DNA of 64,000 nucleotides from Liolophura sinensis (GCF_032854445.1 NC_088299.1:17973608-18037607); one strand, 5' to 3'. Positions 47,301 to 58,648 are shown, numbered from the stretch's first letter. The notes: generated by a model from the sequence alone, not told the origin. Made by a program: numbers and translations.

Positions 47301-50300
47301 TAGATTCCAGTTTCTGAAGTCTTTTAATTGATGAACTGTTCTGAGTAGTACAAGATTCTGTGTATTTTTAGCCCTCTTATAAGTATAAAATATCTGTAAA
47401 AAAAATTTTAAAAAGAATTTTTGAATGTGATGTATGGTGTGAGTTTCTCCTTCATTGTTGTATTTTATACAGATAATTGCTGCTCTTGGAGAGCCTATCA
47501 AAGGTTATGGAGAACTCTCAAGACGCGGTCGGCGCCGTCACGTCAGGTTAGAATTATTGGCTGCTCTTGCTCCTAAGCAACCAGCACAGAAAAAAACCAG
47601 GGAAGAATGAAAGAAGAAACATTAAACTAATCTGTATATTGTTCATATAACCCACCTGAGAATACAAACATATAAATCAGTACAGTTACATGGCAGGTGA
47701 GAAAAGAAATCCTTAAGATGAGTAGATTGTTAAATAGTGTTATTAGTGCATCTTCTGATGACACTTACTTCATGTGTCTCATCCTTAACAGCACCTCATA
47801 TCGCAGTGATCGTCAGGAATATACCCGGCCTTCCATCGAACTCTGTACCTCTAATTGTCATACATGTTAACATTTTGTCCCACATTAGTGCATCTTCTGA
47901 TGACACTTACTTCATGTGTCTCATCCTTAACAGCACCTCATATTGCAGTCATTGTCAGGAATATACCCGGCCTTCCATCGAACTCTGTATCTCTAATTGT
48001 CATACATGTTAACATTTTGTCCCACATTAGTGCATCTTCTGATGACACTTACTTCATGTGTCTCATCCTTAACAGCACCTCATATTGCAGTCATTGTCAG
48101 GAATATACCCGGCCTTCCATCGAACTCTGTATCTCTAATTGTCATACATGTTAACATTTTGTCCCACATAAGTGCATCTTCTGATGACACTTACTTCATG
48201 TGCCTCATCCTTAACAGCACCTCATATCGCAGTGATCGTCAGGAATATACCCGGCCTTCCATCGAACTCTGTATCTCTAATTGTCATACATGTTAACATT
48301 TAGTCCCACATAAGTGCATCTTCTGATGACACTTACTTCATGTGTCTCATCCTTAACAGCACCTCATATCGCAGTGATCGTCAGGAATATGCCCGGCCCT
48401 CCATCGAACTCTGTATCTCTAATTGTCATACATGTTAACATTTTGTCCCACAGCCATGCAGAGTTTGAGGCTAATGGAGTGAAACATATGAGGATGAAGT
48501 TTTACATAGAAGGACCAGATAGGAAAGGCACAGTTCAATTGGAGGTTAGACGGGTAGGTCATTTATGTACTACATTTCTTACCTGGTAGGAAAGGAACAG
48601 TTCAGTTGGAGGTTAGATAGGTAAATCATTCATGTAGTACAATTCTTACCCGACAGGAAAGGTATAGTTCAGTTGGAGGTTAGACAGGTAAATCATTCAT
48701 GTAGTACAATTCTTACCTGACAGGAAGGGCACAGTTCAATTGGAGGTTAGACAGGTAGGTCATTTATGTAGTACAGTTCTTACCTGATAGGAAAGGAACA
48801 GTTCAGTTGGAGGATAGACAGGTAAATCATTCGTGTAGTACAATTCTTACCTGACGGGAATGGCACAGTTCAATTGGAGGTTAGACAGGTAGGTCATTTA
48901 TGTAGTACATTTCTTACCTGACAGGAATGGCACAGTTCAATTGGAAGTTAGACAGGTAAATGATTCATGTTTTTTTTTTTTTTTTTTTTTTGATTGGTGT
49001 TTTATGCCATACTCAAGAATATTTCACCTATACGACGGCGGCCAGCTTTATGGTGGGTGGAAACCGGGCAGAGCCCGGGCGAAACCCACGACCATTCGCA
49101 GGTTGCTGGCAGACCTTCCCACTTACGGCCGGAGAGGAAGCCAGCATAAGCTGGACTTGAACTCACAGCGACCGCATTGGTGAGAGGCTCTTGGGTCATT
49201 ACACTGCGCTAGCGCGCTAAATCATTCATGTAGTACAATTCTTACCTGACAGGAAGGGCACAGTTCAATTGGAGGTTAGACAGGTAGGTCATTTATGTAG
49301 TACAGCTCTTACCTGATAGGTAAGGAACAGTTCAATTGGAGGTTAGACAGGCAACTCATTCATGTAGTATATTTCTTACCTGACAGGATGAACACAATTC
49401 AGTCGGAGGTTAGAAAGGTAAGTAATTCACATAGTCCATTTCTTACCTGATAGGAAAGGCACAGTTCAATTGGAGGTTAGACAGGTAAATCATTCATGTA
49501 GTACAATTCTTACCTGACAGGAAGGGCACAGTTCAGTTGGAGGTTAGACAGGTAAATCATTCATGTAGTACAATTCTTACCTGACAGAAAGGGCACGGTT
49601 CATTTGGAGGTTAGACAGATAAATCATTTATGCAGTACAATTTTTACCTGACAGGATGAACACAGTTCAGTCGGAGGTTAGATAGGTAAGTCATTCACAT
49701 AGTACATTTCTTACCTGACAGAAAGGACTCAATTTAGCTTGAGATTAGACAGGTAAGTCATTCACATAGTACATTTCTTACATGACAGGAAGGACTCAAT
49801 TCAGTTTGAGATTAGACAGGTAAGTCATTCATTTAGTACAGTTCATGTATGTACCTGAGAGAAAAGATACTGTGCAGTTAGAGGTCAGACAGGTACATGT
49901 ACATGTAAGCCATTAGTGTAGTACAGTTCATATTCGACAGGAAAGGTACAGTTCAGTCGGTGGTTAGACAGGTAAGATATTCACATGGTACATTTCTTAC
50001 CCAACTGGAAGGACACAGTTCAGTTGGAGGTTAGACAGGTAAGTCATTTATGTAGTACATTTCTTACCTGACAGGAAAGGTACAGTTCAGTAGGAGGTTA
50101 GACAGGTAAGTCATTCATGTAGTACAATTCATACATGTACCTGAGAGAAAACACACTGTGCAGTTGGAAGTAAGACAGGTACATGTACTTTTAAGTCATT
50201 AGTGTAGAACAGTTCATATGTGACAGGAAAGGTACAGTTCAGTCGAAGGTTAGTCAGGTAAGTCATTCACATAGTACATTTCTTACCTGACAGGAAGGAC

Positions 50301-53300
50301 ACAGCTCATTCGGAGGTTAGACAGGTAAGTCATTCATGTAGTACATTTCTTACCTGATAGGAAGGACACAGTTCTGTTGGAGGTTAGACAGGTAAGTCAT
50401 TCTCATAGTACATTTCTTACCTGACAGGAAGGGCACAGTTCGATTGGAGGGTAGACAGGTAAGTCATTCATGTAGTACATTTCTTACCTGATAGGAAGGA
50501 CACAGTTCTGTTGGAGGCTAGACAGGTAAGTCATTCTCATACTACATTTCTTACCTGACAGGAAGGGCACAGTTCGATTGGAGGGTAGACAGGTAAGTCA
50601 TTCATGTAGTACGGTTCTTACCTGATAGGAAGGACACAGTTCTGTTGGAGGTTAGACAGGTAAGTCATTCTCATAGTACATTTCTTACCTGACAGGAAGG
50701 GCACAGTTCGATTGGAGGGTAGACAGGTAAGTCATTCATGTAGTATATTTCTTACCTGACAGGAAGGACACAGCTCATTCGGAGGTTAGACAGGTAAGTC
50801 ATTCACATAGTACATTTCTTACCTGACAGGAAGGGCACAGTTCGATTGGAGGGTAGACAGGTAAGTCATTCATGTAGTATATTTCTTACCTGATAGGAAG
50901 GACACAGCTCATTCGGAGGTTAGACAGGTAAGTCATTCACATAGTACATTTCTTACCTGACAGGAAGGGCACAGTTCGATTGGAGGGTAGACAGGTAAGT
51001 CATTCTCATAGTACATTTCTTACCTGACAGGAAGGGCACAGTTCGATTGGAGGGTAGATAGGTAAGTCATTCATGTAGTATATTTCTTACCTGACAGGAA
51101 GGACACAGCTCATTCGGAGGTTAGACAGGTAAGTCATTCACATAGTACATTTCTTACCTGACAGGAAGGGCACAGTTCGATTGGAGGGTAGACAGGTAAG
51201 TCATTCTCATAGTACATTTCTTACCTGACAGGAAGGGCACAGTTCTGTTGGAGGTTAGACAGGTAAGTTATTCTCATAGTACATTTCTTACCTGACAGGA
51301 TGAACACAGTTCAGTTGGAGGTTAGACAGGTAAGTCATTCATGTAGTACAATTCTTACCTGACAGGAAGGGCACAGTTCGATTGGAGGGTAGACAGGTAA
51401 GTCATTCATGTAGTATATTTCTTACCTGACAGGAAGGACACAGCTCATTCGGAGGTTAGACAGGTAAGTCATTCACATAGTACATTTCTTACCTGACAGG
51501 AAGGGCACAGTTCGATTGGAGGGTAGACAGGTAAGTCATTCATGTAGTACGGTTCTTACCTGATAGGAAGGACACAGTTCTGTTGGAGGTTAGACAGGTA
51601 AGTCATTCTCATAGTACATTTCTTACCTGACAGGAAGGGCACAGTTCGATTGGAGGGTAGACAGGTAAGTCATTCATGTAGTATATTTCTTACCTGACAG
51701 GAAGGACACAGCTCATTCGGAGGTTAGACAGGTAAGTCATTCACATAGTACATTTCTTACCTGACAGGAAGGGCACAGTTCGATTGGAGGGTAGACAGGT
51801 AAGTCATTCATGTAGTATATTTCTTACCTGATAGGAAGGACACAGCTCATTCGGAGGTTAGACAGGTAAGTCATTCACATAGTACATTTCTTACCTGACA
51901 GGAAGGACACAGCTCATTCGGAGGTTAGACAGGTAAGTCATTCATGTAGTACATTTCTTACCTGATAGGAAGGACACAGTTCTGTTGGAGGTTAGACAGG
52001 TAAGTCATTCTCATAGTACATTTCTTACCTGACAGGAAGGGCACAGTTCGATTGGAGGGTAGACAGGTAAGTCATTCATGTAGTACATTTCTTACCTGAT
52101 AGGAAGGACACAGTTCTGTTGGAGGCTAGACAGGTAAGTCATTCTCATACTACATTTCTTACCTGACAGGAAGGGCACAGTTCGATTGGAGGGTAGACAG
52201 GTAAGCCATTCATGTAGTACGGTTCTTACCTGATAGGAAGGACACAGTTCTGTTGGAGGTTAGACAGGTAAGTCATTCTCATAGTACATTTCTTACCTGA
52301 CAGGAAGGGCACAGTTCGATTGGAGGGTAGACAGGTAAGTCATTCATGTAGTATATTTCTTACCTGACAGGAAGGACACAGCTCATTCGGAGGTTAGACA
52401 GGTAAGTCATTCACATAGTACATTTCTTACCTGACAGGAAGGGCACAGTTCGATTGGAGGGTAGACAGGTAAGTCATTCATGTAGTATATTTCTTACCTG
52501 ATAGGAAGGACACAGCTCATTCGGAGGTTAGACAGGTAAGTCATTCACATAGTACATTTCTTACCTGACAGGAAGGGCACAGTTCGATTGGAGGGTAGAC
52601 AGGTAAGTCATTCTCATAGTACATTTCTTACCTGACAGGAAGGGCACAGTTCGATTGGAGGGTAGATAGGTAAGTCATTCATGTAGTATATTTCTTACCT
52701 GACAGGAAGGACACAGCTCATTCGGAGGTTAGACAGGTAAGTCATTCACATAGTACATTTCTTACCTGACAGGAAGGGCACAGTTCGATTGGAGGGTAGA
52801 CAGGTAAGTCATTCTCATAGTACATTTCTTACCTGACAGGAAGGGCACAGTTCTGTTGGAGGTTAGACAGGTAAGTTATTCTCATAGTACATTTCTTACC
52901 TGACAGGATGAACACAGTTCAGTTGGAGGTTAGACAGGTAAGTCATTCATGTAGTACAATTCTTACCTGACAGGAAGGGCACAGTTCGATTGGAGGGTAG
53001 ACAGGTAAGTCATTCATGTAGTATATTTCTTACCTGACAGGAAGGACACAGCTCATTCGGAGGTTAAACAGGTAAGTCATTCACATAGTACATTTCTTAC
53101 CTGACAGGAAGGGCACAGTTCGATTGGAGGGTAGACAGGTAAGTCATTCATGTAGTATATTTCTTACCTGACAGGAAGGACACAGCTCATTCGGAGGTTA
53201 GGCAGGTAAGTCATTCACATAGTACATTTCTTACCTGACAGGAAGGGCACAGTTCGATTGGAGGGTAGACAGGTAAGTCATTCATGTAGTATATTTCTTA

Positions 53301-54775
53301 CCTGACAGGAAAGGTACAGTTCAGTCGGAGGTTAGACAGATAAGTCGTTAGTACATTTCTTACCTGACAGGAAGGGCACAGTTCGATTGGAGGGTAGACA
53401 GGTAAGTCATTCATGTAGTATATTTCTTACCTGACAGGAAAGGTACAGTTCAGTCGGAGGTTAGACAGGTAAGTCATTCACATAGTACATTTCTTACCTG
53501 ACAGGAAGGGCACAGTTCGATTGGAGGGTAGACAGGTAAGTCATTCATGTAGTATATTTCTTACCTGACAGGAAGGGCACAGTTCGATTGGAGGGTAGAC
53601 AGGTAAGTCATTCATGTAGTACATTTCTTACCTGACAGGAAGGACACAGCTCATTCGGAGGTTAGACAGGTAAATCATTCTCATAGTACATTTCTTACCT
53701 GACAGGAAGGGCACAGTTCTGTTGGAGGTTAGACATGTAAGTCATTCGTGGAGTACAATTCTTACCTGACAGGATGAACACAATTCAGTCGCAGGATAGA
53801 CAGGTAAATCATTCACATAGTACATTTCTTACCTGACAGGAAGGGCACAGTTCTGTTGGAGGTTAGACATGTAAGTCATTCGTGTAGTACAATTCTTACC
53901 TGACAGGATGAACACAATTCAGTCGCAGGATAGACAGGTAAATCATTCAAGTATTACAGGTCTTACCTGACAGGATGAACACAATTCAGTTGGAGGTTAG
54001 ACAGATAAGTCATTCATGTAGTACAATTCTTACCTGACAGGATGAACACCATTCAGTCGGAGGATAGACAGGTAAGTCATTCATGTATTACAGGTCTTAC
54101 CTGACAGGAAAGGCACAGTTCAGTGGGAGGTTAGACAGGTAAGTCATTTATGTACAGTAGTACAGTTCATACATGTACCTGATGGGGAAAGGCAGAGGTT
54201 GAACAAGTAAGCCATTCACACAGTGCAATTCATACCTGACAGGAAGGGCAAGATTTCACCTCCCTTTGTTCTTTTATGTGTGGAACACCAACGATATTTA
54301 TGCATGGTGTACGTGTGTAGTGAGATGTGCGTGTGTAGTGAGATGTACATGTGTAGTGAGATGTGCGTGTGTAGTGAGATGTACGTGTGTAGTGAGATGT
54401 GCGTGTGTAGTGAGATGTACGTGTGCAGTGAGATGTGCGTGTGTAGTGAGATGTGCATGTGCAGTGAGATGTGCGTGTGTATTGAGATGTGCATGTGTAG
54501 TGAGATGTGCGTGTGTAATGAGATGTACGTGTGTAGTGAGATGTACGTTTGTAGTGAGATGTGCGTGTGTAGTGAGATGTACGTGTGTAGTGAGATGTGC
54601 GTGTGTAGTGAGATGTGCGTGTGTAGTGAGATGTGCGTGTGTAGTGAGATGTACGACTGATCAGTGAGTGTAATTTCTGTTGTAGGATGAGAGCGGGAAG
54701 TACGAGTACAGGTACTTATTTGTGGAGTTGGAGGGTTACCCGAGGAGAAGAATTGTTCTAGAAGATAGGAGATAG
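41347..54775 (+). CDS. TIMM21: TIMM21, mitochondrial import inner membrane translocase subunit Tim21
   Basis: Six exons with GT-AG introns and matching phase: 41347-41665, 46217-46279, 47018-47115, 47473-47546, 48454-48553 and 54686-54775, giving 247 aa; human TIMM21 is, from memory, about the same length. Tim21 is a TIM23-complex subunit that faces the intermembrane space, contacts TOM and helps respiratory-chain assembly. Residues 1 to ~60 are rich in Arg, Ser and Ala, with few acids: a mitochondrial presequence. One membrane helix spans about residues 117-137 ('TGIIIVGVGVTGLMFYAIG'). The rest is the Tim21 domain ('PIKGYGELSRRGRRRHV', 'MRMKFYIEGPDRKG', 'YRYLFVELEGYPRRRIVLED'). Start: first Met in the open exon, directly before the presequence. 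The gene is stretched by tandem repeats in introns 1, 2, 4 and 5. Intron 5 (6.1 kb) is nearly all copies of exon 5's own end. Confidence 0.96.
41715..45036. repeat. 109-bp minisatellite in TIMM21 intron 1, ~30 copies
   Basis: The unit is 109 bp, starting 'gaatgaggtaatactgccca' and passing through 'gtgaaactggagtcttgtta' and 'gttctgaattactgtgacca'. It starts about 50 bp after the exon 1 donor. A few copies are shortened (near 42215 and 43765). Variants such as 'aactagaatcttg' recur at intervals, showing blockwise duplication. Minus-strand frames inside it are by-products. Confidence 0.97.
45655..45825 (-). repeat. MetaSINE-like SINE, reverse orientation
   Basis: On the plus strand it reads 'attggtgttttatgctgtaa', then 'tcaagaatatttcacg', 'gagaaaaccgggcagaatg' and the head complement 'ggcatgctaaccacctcag'. 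It is in TIMM21 intron 1. Confidence 0.75.
46325..46590. repeat. ~24-bp GTTGGTTA-type minisatellite in TIMM21 intron 2
   Basis: Irregular units of 'gttggttagttggtcagt' plus 'tggatgatt', about 11 copies. The array starts about 45 bp after the exon 2 donor. A (GAGT)n tract sits further on at about 46884-46909. Confidence 0.9.
47745..48453. repeat. 142-bp tandem repeat ending in the exon 5 acceptor, TIMM21 intron 4
   Basis: Five copies at a 142-bp period (starts near 47745, 47887, 48029, 48171 and 48313). Each ends with 'catgttaacattttgtccca' and then 'cattag' or 'cataag'. The last copy ends 'ttttgtcccacag', which is the true exon 5 acceptor. Copies are about 97% alike, so the expansion is young. 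Similar open frames in each unit are by-products. Confidence 0.95.
48554..54180. repeat. ~67-bp repeat of exon 5 end plus donor, TIMM21 intron 5, ~80 copies
   Basis: Each unit copies the last ~31 bases of exon 5 ('ggcacagttcaattggaggt' then 'tagacag'), then the donor 'gtaagtcattc', then 'atgtagtacatttcttacct' and 'gacag'. The real exon 5 end and donor at 48523-48560 read the same way. Units drift to 'cgattggagggtagacag'. The array fills almost all of the intron and is interrupted by a SINE at 48970-49217. A block of over 1 kb is repeated 1609 bp apart (from 50293 and 51902). Confidence 0.97.
48970..49217 (-). repeat. Full-length MetaSINE-like SINE inserted in the TIMM21 intron 5 array
   Basis: Poly-T at 48970-48991 (the complement of the A-tail), then the complements of the tail motif, the GC-rich core and the head, ending 'gctagcgcgc'. 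Flanks 'taaatgattcatg' (48957-48969) and 'taaatcattcatg' (49218-49230) are a 13-bp target duplication with one mismatch. Read on minus, the head holds a box-B-like 'gtgagttcaagtcc', so it is tRNA-derived. The long pure T-run suggests a young insertion, later than the array. Confidence 0.92.
54310..54655. repeat. 18-bp minisatellite before TIMM21 exon 6, ~19 copies
   Basis: Unit 'gtgtgtagtgagatgtgc' (variant ending 'gtac'). It stops about 30 bp before the exon 6 acceptor ('ctgttgtag' then 'gatgag'), and each unit has a loosely similar 'tgtagtgagatg'. Cys/Val-rich frames on plus and His/Ile-rich frames on minus are by-products of the 18-bp period. Confidence 0.95.
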
Positions 54776-54954
54776 CTTTGCAGCAATTTCTAACTTATTT
54801 TATTCTTGGATGACCTTAAATTTGCCACAATTCATGACAACTACAACTTCCATCTTGCCCGCAGATCTTTAAGGTGATAAGTCTGGGTGAAATTGTTCAA
54901 TATCTTGAGCAGTTTTCCACACCTTTTTAGTGACAGCATGAAACTATGAACACA

Positions 54955-55081
54955 GCTTCATATATGCATGGGTTTCCCCCGGGCTCTGCCCGGTTTCCAC
55001 CCACCATAACGCTGGCTGCCGTCGTATAAGTGAAATATTTATGAGTAAGGCGTAAAACAGCAATCAAATAAATAAACTAAA
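54955..55081 (+). repeat. MetaSINE-like SINE, 5'-truncated
   Basis: 'gggtttcccccgggctctgc', 'cacccaccataacgctggct', 'gccgtcgtataagtgaaat', 'aaggcgtaaaacagcaatc' and an AAATA tail. It lies about 180 bp after the TIMM21 stop codon. Confidence 0.9.
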
Positions 55082-55321
55082 TCATATATGCATGCACATG
55101 AAGCTTCATAGCGATAGAAACTAAGCAGGCTTCAGATCTATACAGGGATATTTCTTTGACAAGTCATGGAAGAAGGGAAATGAACAATGAATGGTAGAAA
55201 AGTACGGTAGCCCTAGTGTGCTCACTTTCTTTGTTCTACTGCCCTTACATTTTAATTGTATAATCGAATTGAAATTGTGTGATTGAAATTCGATATGATC
55301 AGTGGTTTTTGATTAATTTAC

Positions 55322-55425
55322 GTGCCACCATAATGTTGGTCGCCGTCGTATTAGTGAAAGGTGAAAGTGAATAGTACGGCTTAAACATCAATCAAGCAAA
55401 TAAATTAATTAATTAATTTACGTGT
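55322..55425 (+). repeat. MetaSINE-like SINE fragment
   Basis: 'gccaccataatgttggtcgc', 'cgtcgtattagtgaaa', 'agtacggcttaaacatcaat' and an AAATTA-type tail. More diverged than its neighbours. Confidence 0.75.
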
Positions 55426-55832
55426 GACTGCTTAAGACAGGAAACAGTATGAACACAAACTATCTTACAGTAGCTGTCATATTGACAGCAAGAGATACAG
55501 CTGTATATCCAGAATGCTGTTTCAAGGGAAAAAAACTATGGGTCTGTTGTGTGTGGTGAAGAAAGCGTATGTTCTATACAGCACTCCATGTACTTTGTAT
55601 AACGGACATTGTAATATGCTGAGACAATACAACATTATACAGTTTTACAACTGGGCGTTTGTTGGTATGTTGCTCGTTTGAAACAAGAGGTTCGGAACCA
55701 GTGATATGTTGTTCCGTGGATGAAACAGGCTCATGGCCAATGAGGTAGTGTGTTTGTGGGTGAAAACCAAAGGCTCGCGTGCTCTGGTGGTTGTCGCCAC
55801 CCATTAGCGGTTTTAATGTCAAGAGGTTAAGC

Positions 55833-55993
55833 GTAAGTGGGAAGGTCTGCCAGCAACCTGCGGATGGTCGTGGGTTTCCAGCGGGCTCTGCCCGGTTTCC
55901 ACCCACCATAATGCTGGCCGCCGTCGTATAAGTGAAATATTCTTGAGTACGGCGTAAAACACCAATCAAAAAAAAAAAAAAAAAAAAAAAAAA
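55833..55993 (+). repeat. Young 5'-truncated MetaSINE-like SINE with perfect target duplication
   Basis: The body begins 'cgtaagtgggaaggtctgcc' and ends in a pure A-run of about 24. A perfect 13-bp duplication, 'tcaagaggttaag', flanks it (55820-55832 and 55994-56006). 5' truncation and an A-tail indicate LINE-driven retroposition, and the intact duplication a recent one. Confidence 0.95.
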
Positions 55994-56006
55994 TCAAGAG
56001 GTTAAG

Positions 56007-57544
56007 AACTAGAGACTCGACCCGTGTAACACCATTGCATGTGCTTCCTCTGAATTAGGATTTACGGAATTGTCTCCCTTGCAACAGCATTCTCAGCTCC
56101 TCTGAGCTTTACCCATTGAGCTGTGATTTGCTCCTTTCCATACGTTTACTTCTTACGTCATACGGATGTGCAATAATCCCTGTCTTTATCATATGAGCGA
56201 AAAATCAGTGAGTACCGCGTTAATAATCGAATCGAATAAATAAGTGAATCAAGGCCGTTTTGGTAGAATAGCAGAAATTGTACTTTAATAACGCAATGTC
56301 AAGGGGCCACCATGCTAATACAAAAGGTTGGTAGCGTGTTTCTGATTAAACTACATAAGGAGTGGAGACAATATATATAAAGTGCATCCCAGTCGCCTGG
56401 TACACAGTCTCAGAACCAATATCTTATTGCAGTTAAAGTGATACATGTAGGGCAGTATGAGGTATTTGCTGACCGAGTCACATGATGGGACGGCTGTCCT
56501 ATGTATGGCGGGTGAGATAACAGGCTCGAATCCATCGTTTGTTGGTTCGTCCACAGCTTTACTTTAGTAGGTTTGTCAAGAATCTGACGAGGGACGATTG
56601 TTTTTTCCTCTTTGCATTAAACTGTCCGTCATCTCACATTTATTTATTTGGATGCTCTGTGATGTAACATTAAAAATAAAGAGCTTGTAAACAAAAGCTG
56701 CCATTTCAGTCGTCGTTCAGTCAATGGACTCGTCAAACAAAAAAAAACGTATAAAAGAATGCATTGAAATAGTTCAAATACACTATTACGCTTGTCCTTA
56801 AATACGAACGCATGGTGACAAAAAGCAATAAAATAAGTTGGCATGTTTACATAGATACATGTAAGTAAAAATGTGACCGCGTTAAGTAACCATTTTGCTC
56901 TGATCTCGGTCCACGGAAATCGGCCCTGAACGTTTTGTCGCAAGGTACTTGTAGGCTTACTTTTATTGTTCATGAAAGAGCTCAGTCGGCAGTGTCCTCC
57001 AGTCCAAGTATCCAGTAAGTATCGGCGCTATCATACAGTATAGGTATATAGCTGCAAATGGGAAAAAATATACTGGTTATATAAAATGTTCTCCCACGAA
57101 TGAACCTCTGTCAGTGCACTAGTGTATACTGATGGACTGTGGTCCCTGCCTTTAAATACTTGTCGATTCTTCTCGAAAATTAAAATACTCAAGCTGTTCT
57201 GTCACGAATGGAATTCTGTAAATGCACTACATTGACGGACTGTGGTTGGGGCCTTTAAGTACTTTAAACGTAAAGTACGAAAATTAAAGTACGAAGTCAG
57301 TTCTTCAGGAAGTTCCCGTTGTTTACACTTAACACTTGCCGCAGAAGCAAATGTCATGGGTGTTAAAATATGTTCCCAAAAAAGCCTGAAATATTGGCTG
57401 TGAGGGCTTACGGGGCGACTGTCTCGACCACGCTTATGCCATTGTATCAAAAGGTACCGGTATATACGCAGAAGTTATGAACGAGTTGAAATAAAATAAA
57501 AGTACATAACAGCTGTTTCAACACCGTGCTCAATAACTTTTCAT
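56007..57544. other. Intergenic sequence between TIMM21 and SLC7-2
   Basis: No exon recognised. A worn SINE-tail-like phrase ('gagtaccgcgttaataatcg', then AAATA) lies near 56205-56250. Open frames at 56644-56973 and 57202-57450 (minus) show no family feature. Confidence 0.45.
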
Positions 57545-57870
57545 TTTATATGCCCTTCGGGAGCGCAAGATTCAGAATCAATCCTGGGCCGAGTCACACC
57601 TAAGACTTCAAAAGAGGAAGTTGTAACTTCCTCGCTTGGCGTTCAGCATGAAGGGGATAGTGCAACGACTGGTTGACCCGTATCAGTATAATGGCTCGGG
57701 CGGGGCGGCTTACTTACATTCGGTAAGTCGTCTCAGTGAAGCAGCACTAGATAAAAGAGCGGTGGAAATCCGTCCTGCAACAAGGAGGTACATTACATAC
57801 ACCCTAAGGATTCCTTCGTCGTCATATGACTGAAAAATTGTTAAGGACGTTAAACCCGAAGCACTCTCAT
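57545..57870 (+). repeat. tRNA-derived SINE (second family), nearly full length
   Basis: After a worn tRNA-like head ('cagaatcaatcctgggccga' at the box B place) come 'acttcctcgcttggcgttca', 'ggatagtgcaacgactggtt', 'cagtataatggctcgggcgg', 'ggtaagtcgtctcagtgaag' and the end 'gactgaaaaattgttaagg'. It shares the 'ctcgcttggcg' block with the copy at 31985-32262. Confidence 0.8.
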
Positions 57871-57915
57871 TTTGTATGATGAGTTGCATGCAGGAAACTT
57901 CTGCATCCTTCCGTA

Positions 57916-58648
57916 GCGGTGGAGAAAACATAAACTTTAGATAAAAGAGTGCGAAAAACTAGTTGTAAATGTAGTTTTCAGTATTTTTTTCCCATTTTTC
58001 TTTACAGACAAAAAAAAAAACGAAAAAAAAAACACTTATGTTTGTATGGCGGGTACTTCGCACCACCTTGTTGTTGTTTGCATAATAATGTTACAAAAAA
58101 GGATGTAACACATATTTGATAAAAAATATTTGCTCTAGAATTTGGACTTTTAAGCCACAAATCTGGTTAACCTGGATTATGATCATATATTTATATTTTA
58201 ATGTATTTATAAATGTATGTGTTTGGATATATAAACGACAAATGTACTTTCAAATAAATTTATTAGACATGCACTTCCTTATTTAGAGCATTATTAAGCT
58301 AAGACGATATGTACCAAGAGGAGGTTCCAAATACCCACCACCCTAGACGAGGCGCGACGGAATGCCCCAGGAACCTCTGACCAAGGCGATCGCTGGATGT
58401 CTGGTTAAGTCAAGTTCATGCTGGCTTCCTCTCCTGCCATACATGGGTATGTTTGCCAGCAATGATCGTCGGTTTCAGCGGGGCTCCGCCCGGTTTCCTC
58501 TCAGCATGATGGTGGCCGCCTTTGTATAAAGTGAAATATTATGGAGTACGGCGTTAAACATCATTCAAATAAATAAATCAAATATCTGCAAATAAGTTTT
58601 CAGAATCCTTTATCTGATTGTGGCATCATTTTTATCTTTTGATCTCCT
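57916..58648 (-). mobile_element. TTAA-type MITE, copy 3, with nested SINE
   Basis: The reverse complement of this stretch aligns with the MITEs at 6977 and 15811: 'gtgggtatttggaacc', 'aaataaggaagtgcatgtct', 'caaattctagagcaaat'. The left outer end reads 'ggtggagaaaacataaac'. The flanking TTAA is no longer intact. A SINE splits the right inverted arm at about 58365-58582. This is the oldest-looking of the three copies. Confidence 0.75.
58365..58582 (+). repeat. MetaSINE-like SINE nested in MITE copy 3
   Basis: 'tcaagttcatgctggcttcc' (past box B), 'gggtatgtttgccagcaat', 'gctccgcccggtttcctctc', 'gagtacggcgttaaacatca' and an AAATA tail. It lies between the two parts of the MITE's right arm, so it inserted after the MITE. 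Confidence 0.8.

Noticed and set aside
48554-54180. CRISPR-like array (regular ~67-bp spaced repeats)
   Set aside because: The whole unit is repeated, with no unique spacers; the host is a eukaryote; and the unit derives from the neighbouring exon.
54216-54667. Cys/Val- and His/Ile-rich repeat frames, possibly a metal-binding repeat protein
   Set aside because: By-products of the 18-bp array in TIMM21 intron 5; no start context, signal peptide or flanking coding sequence.
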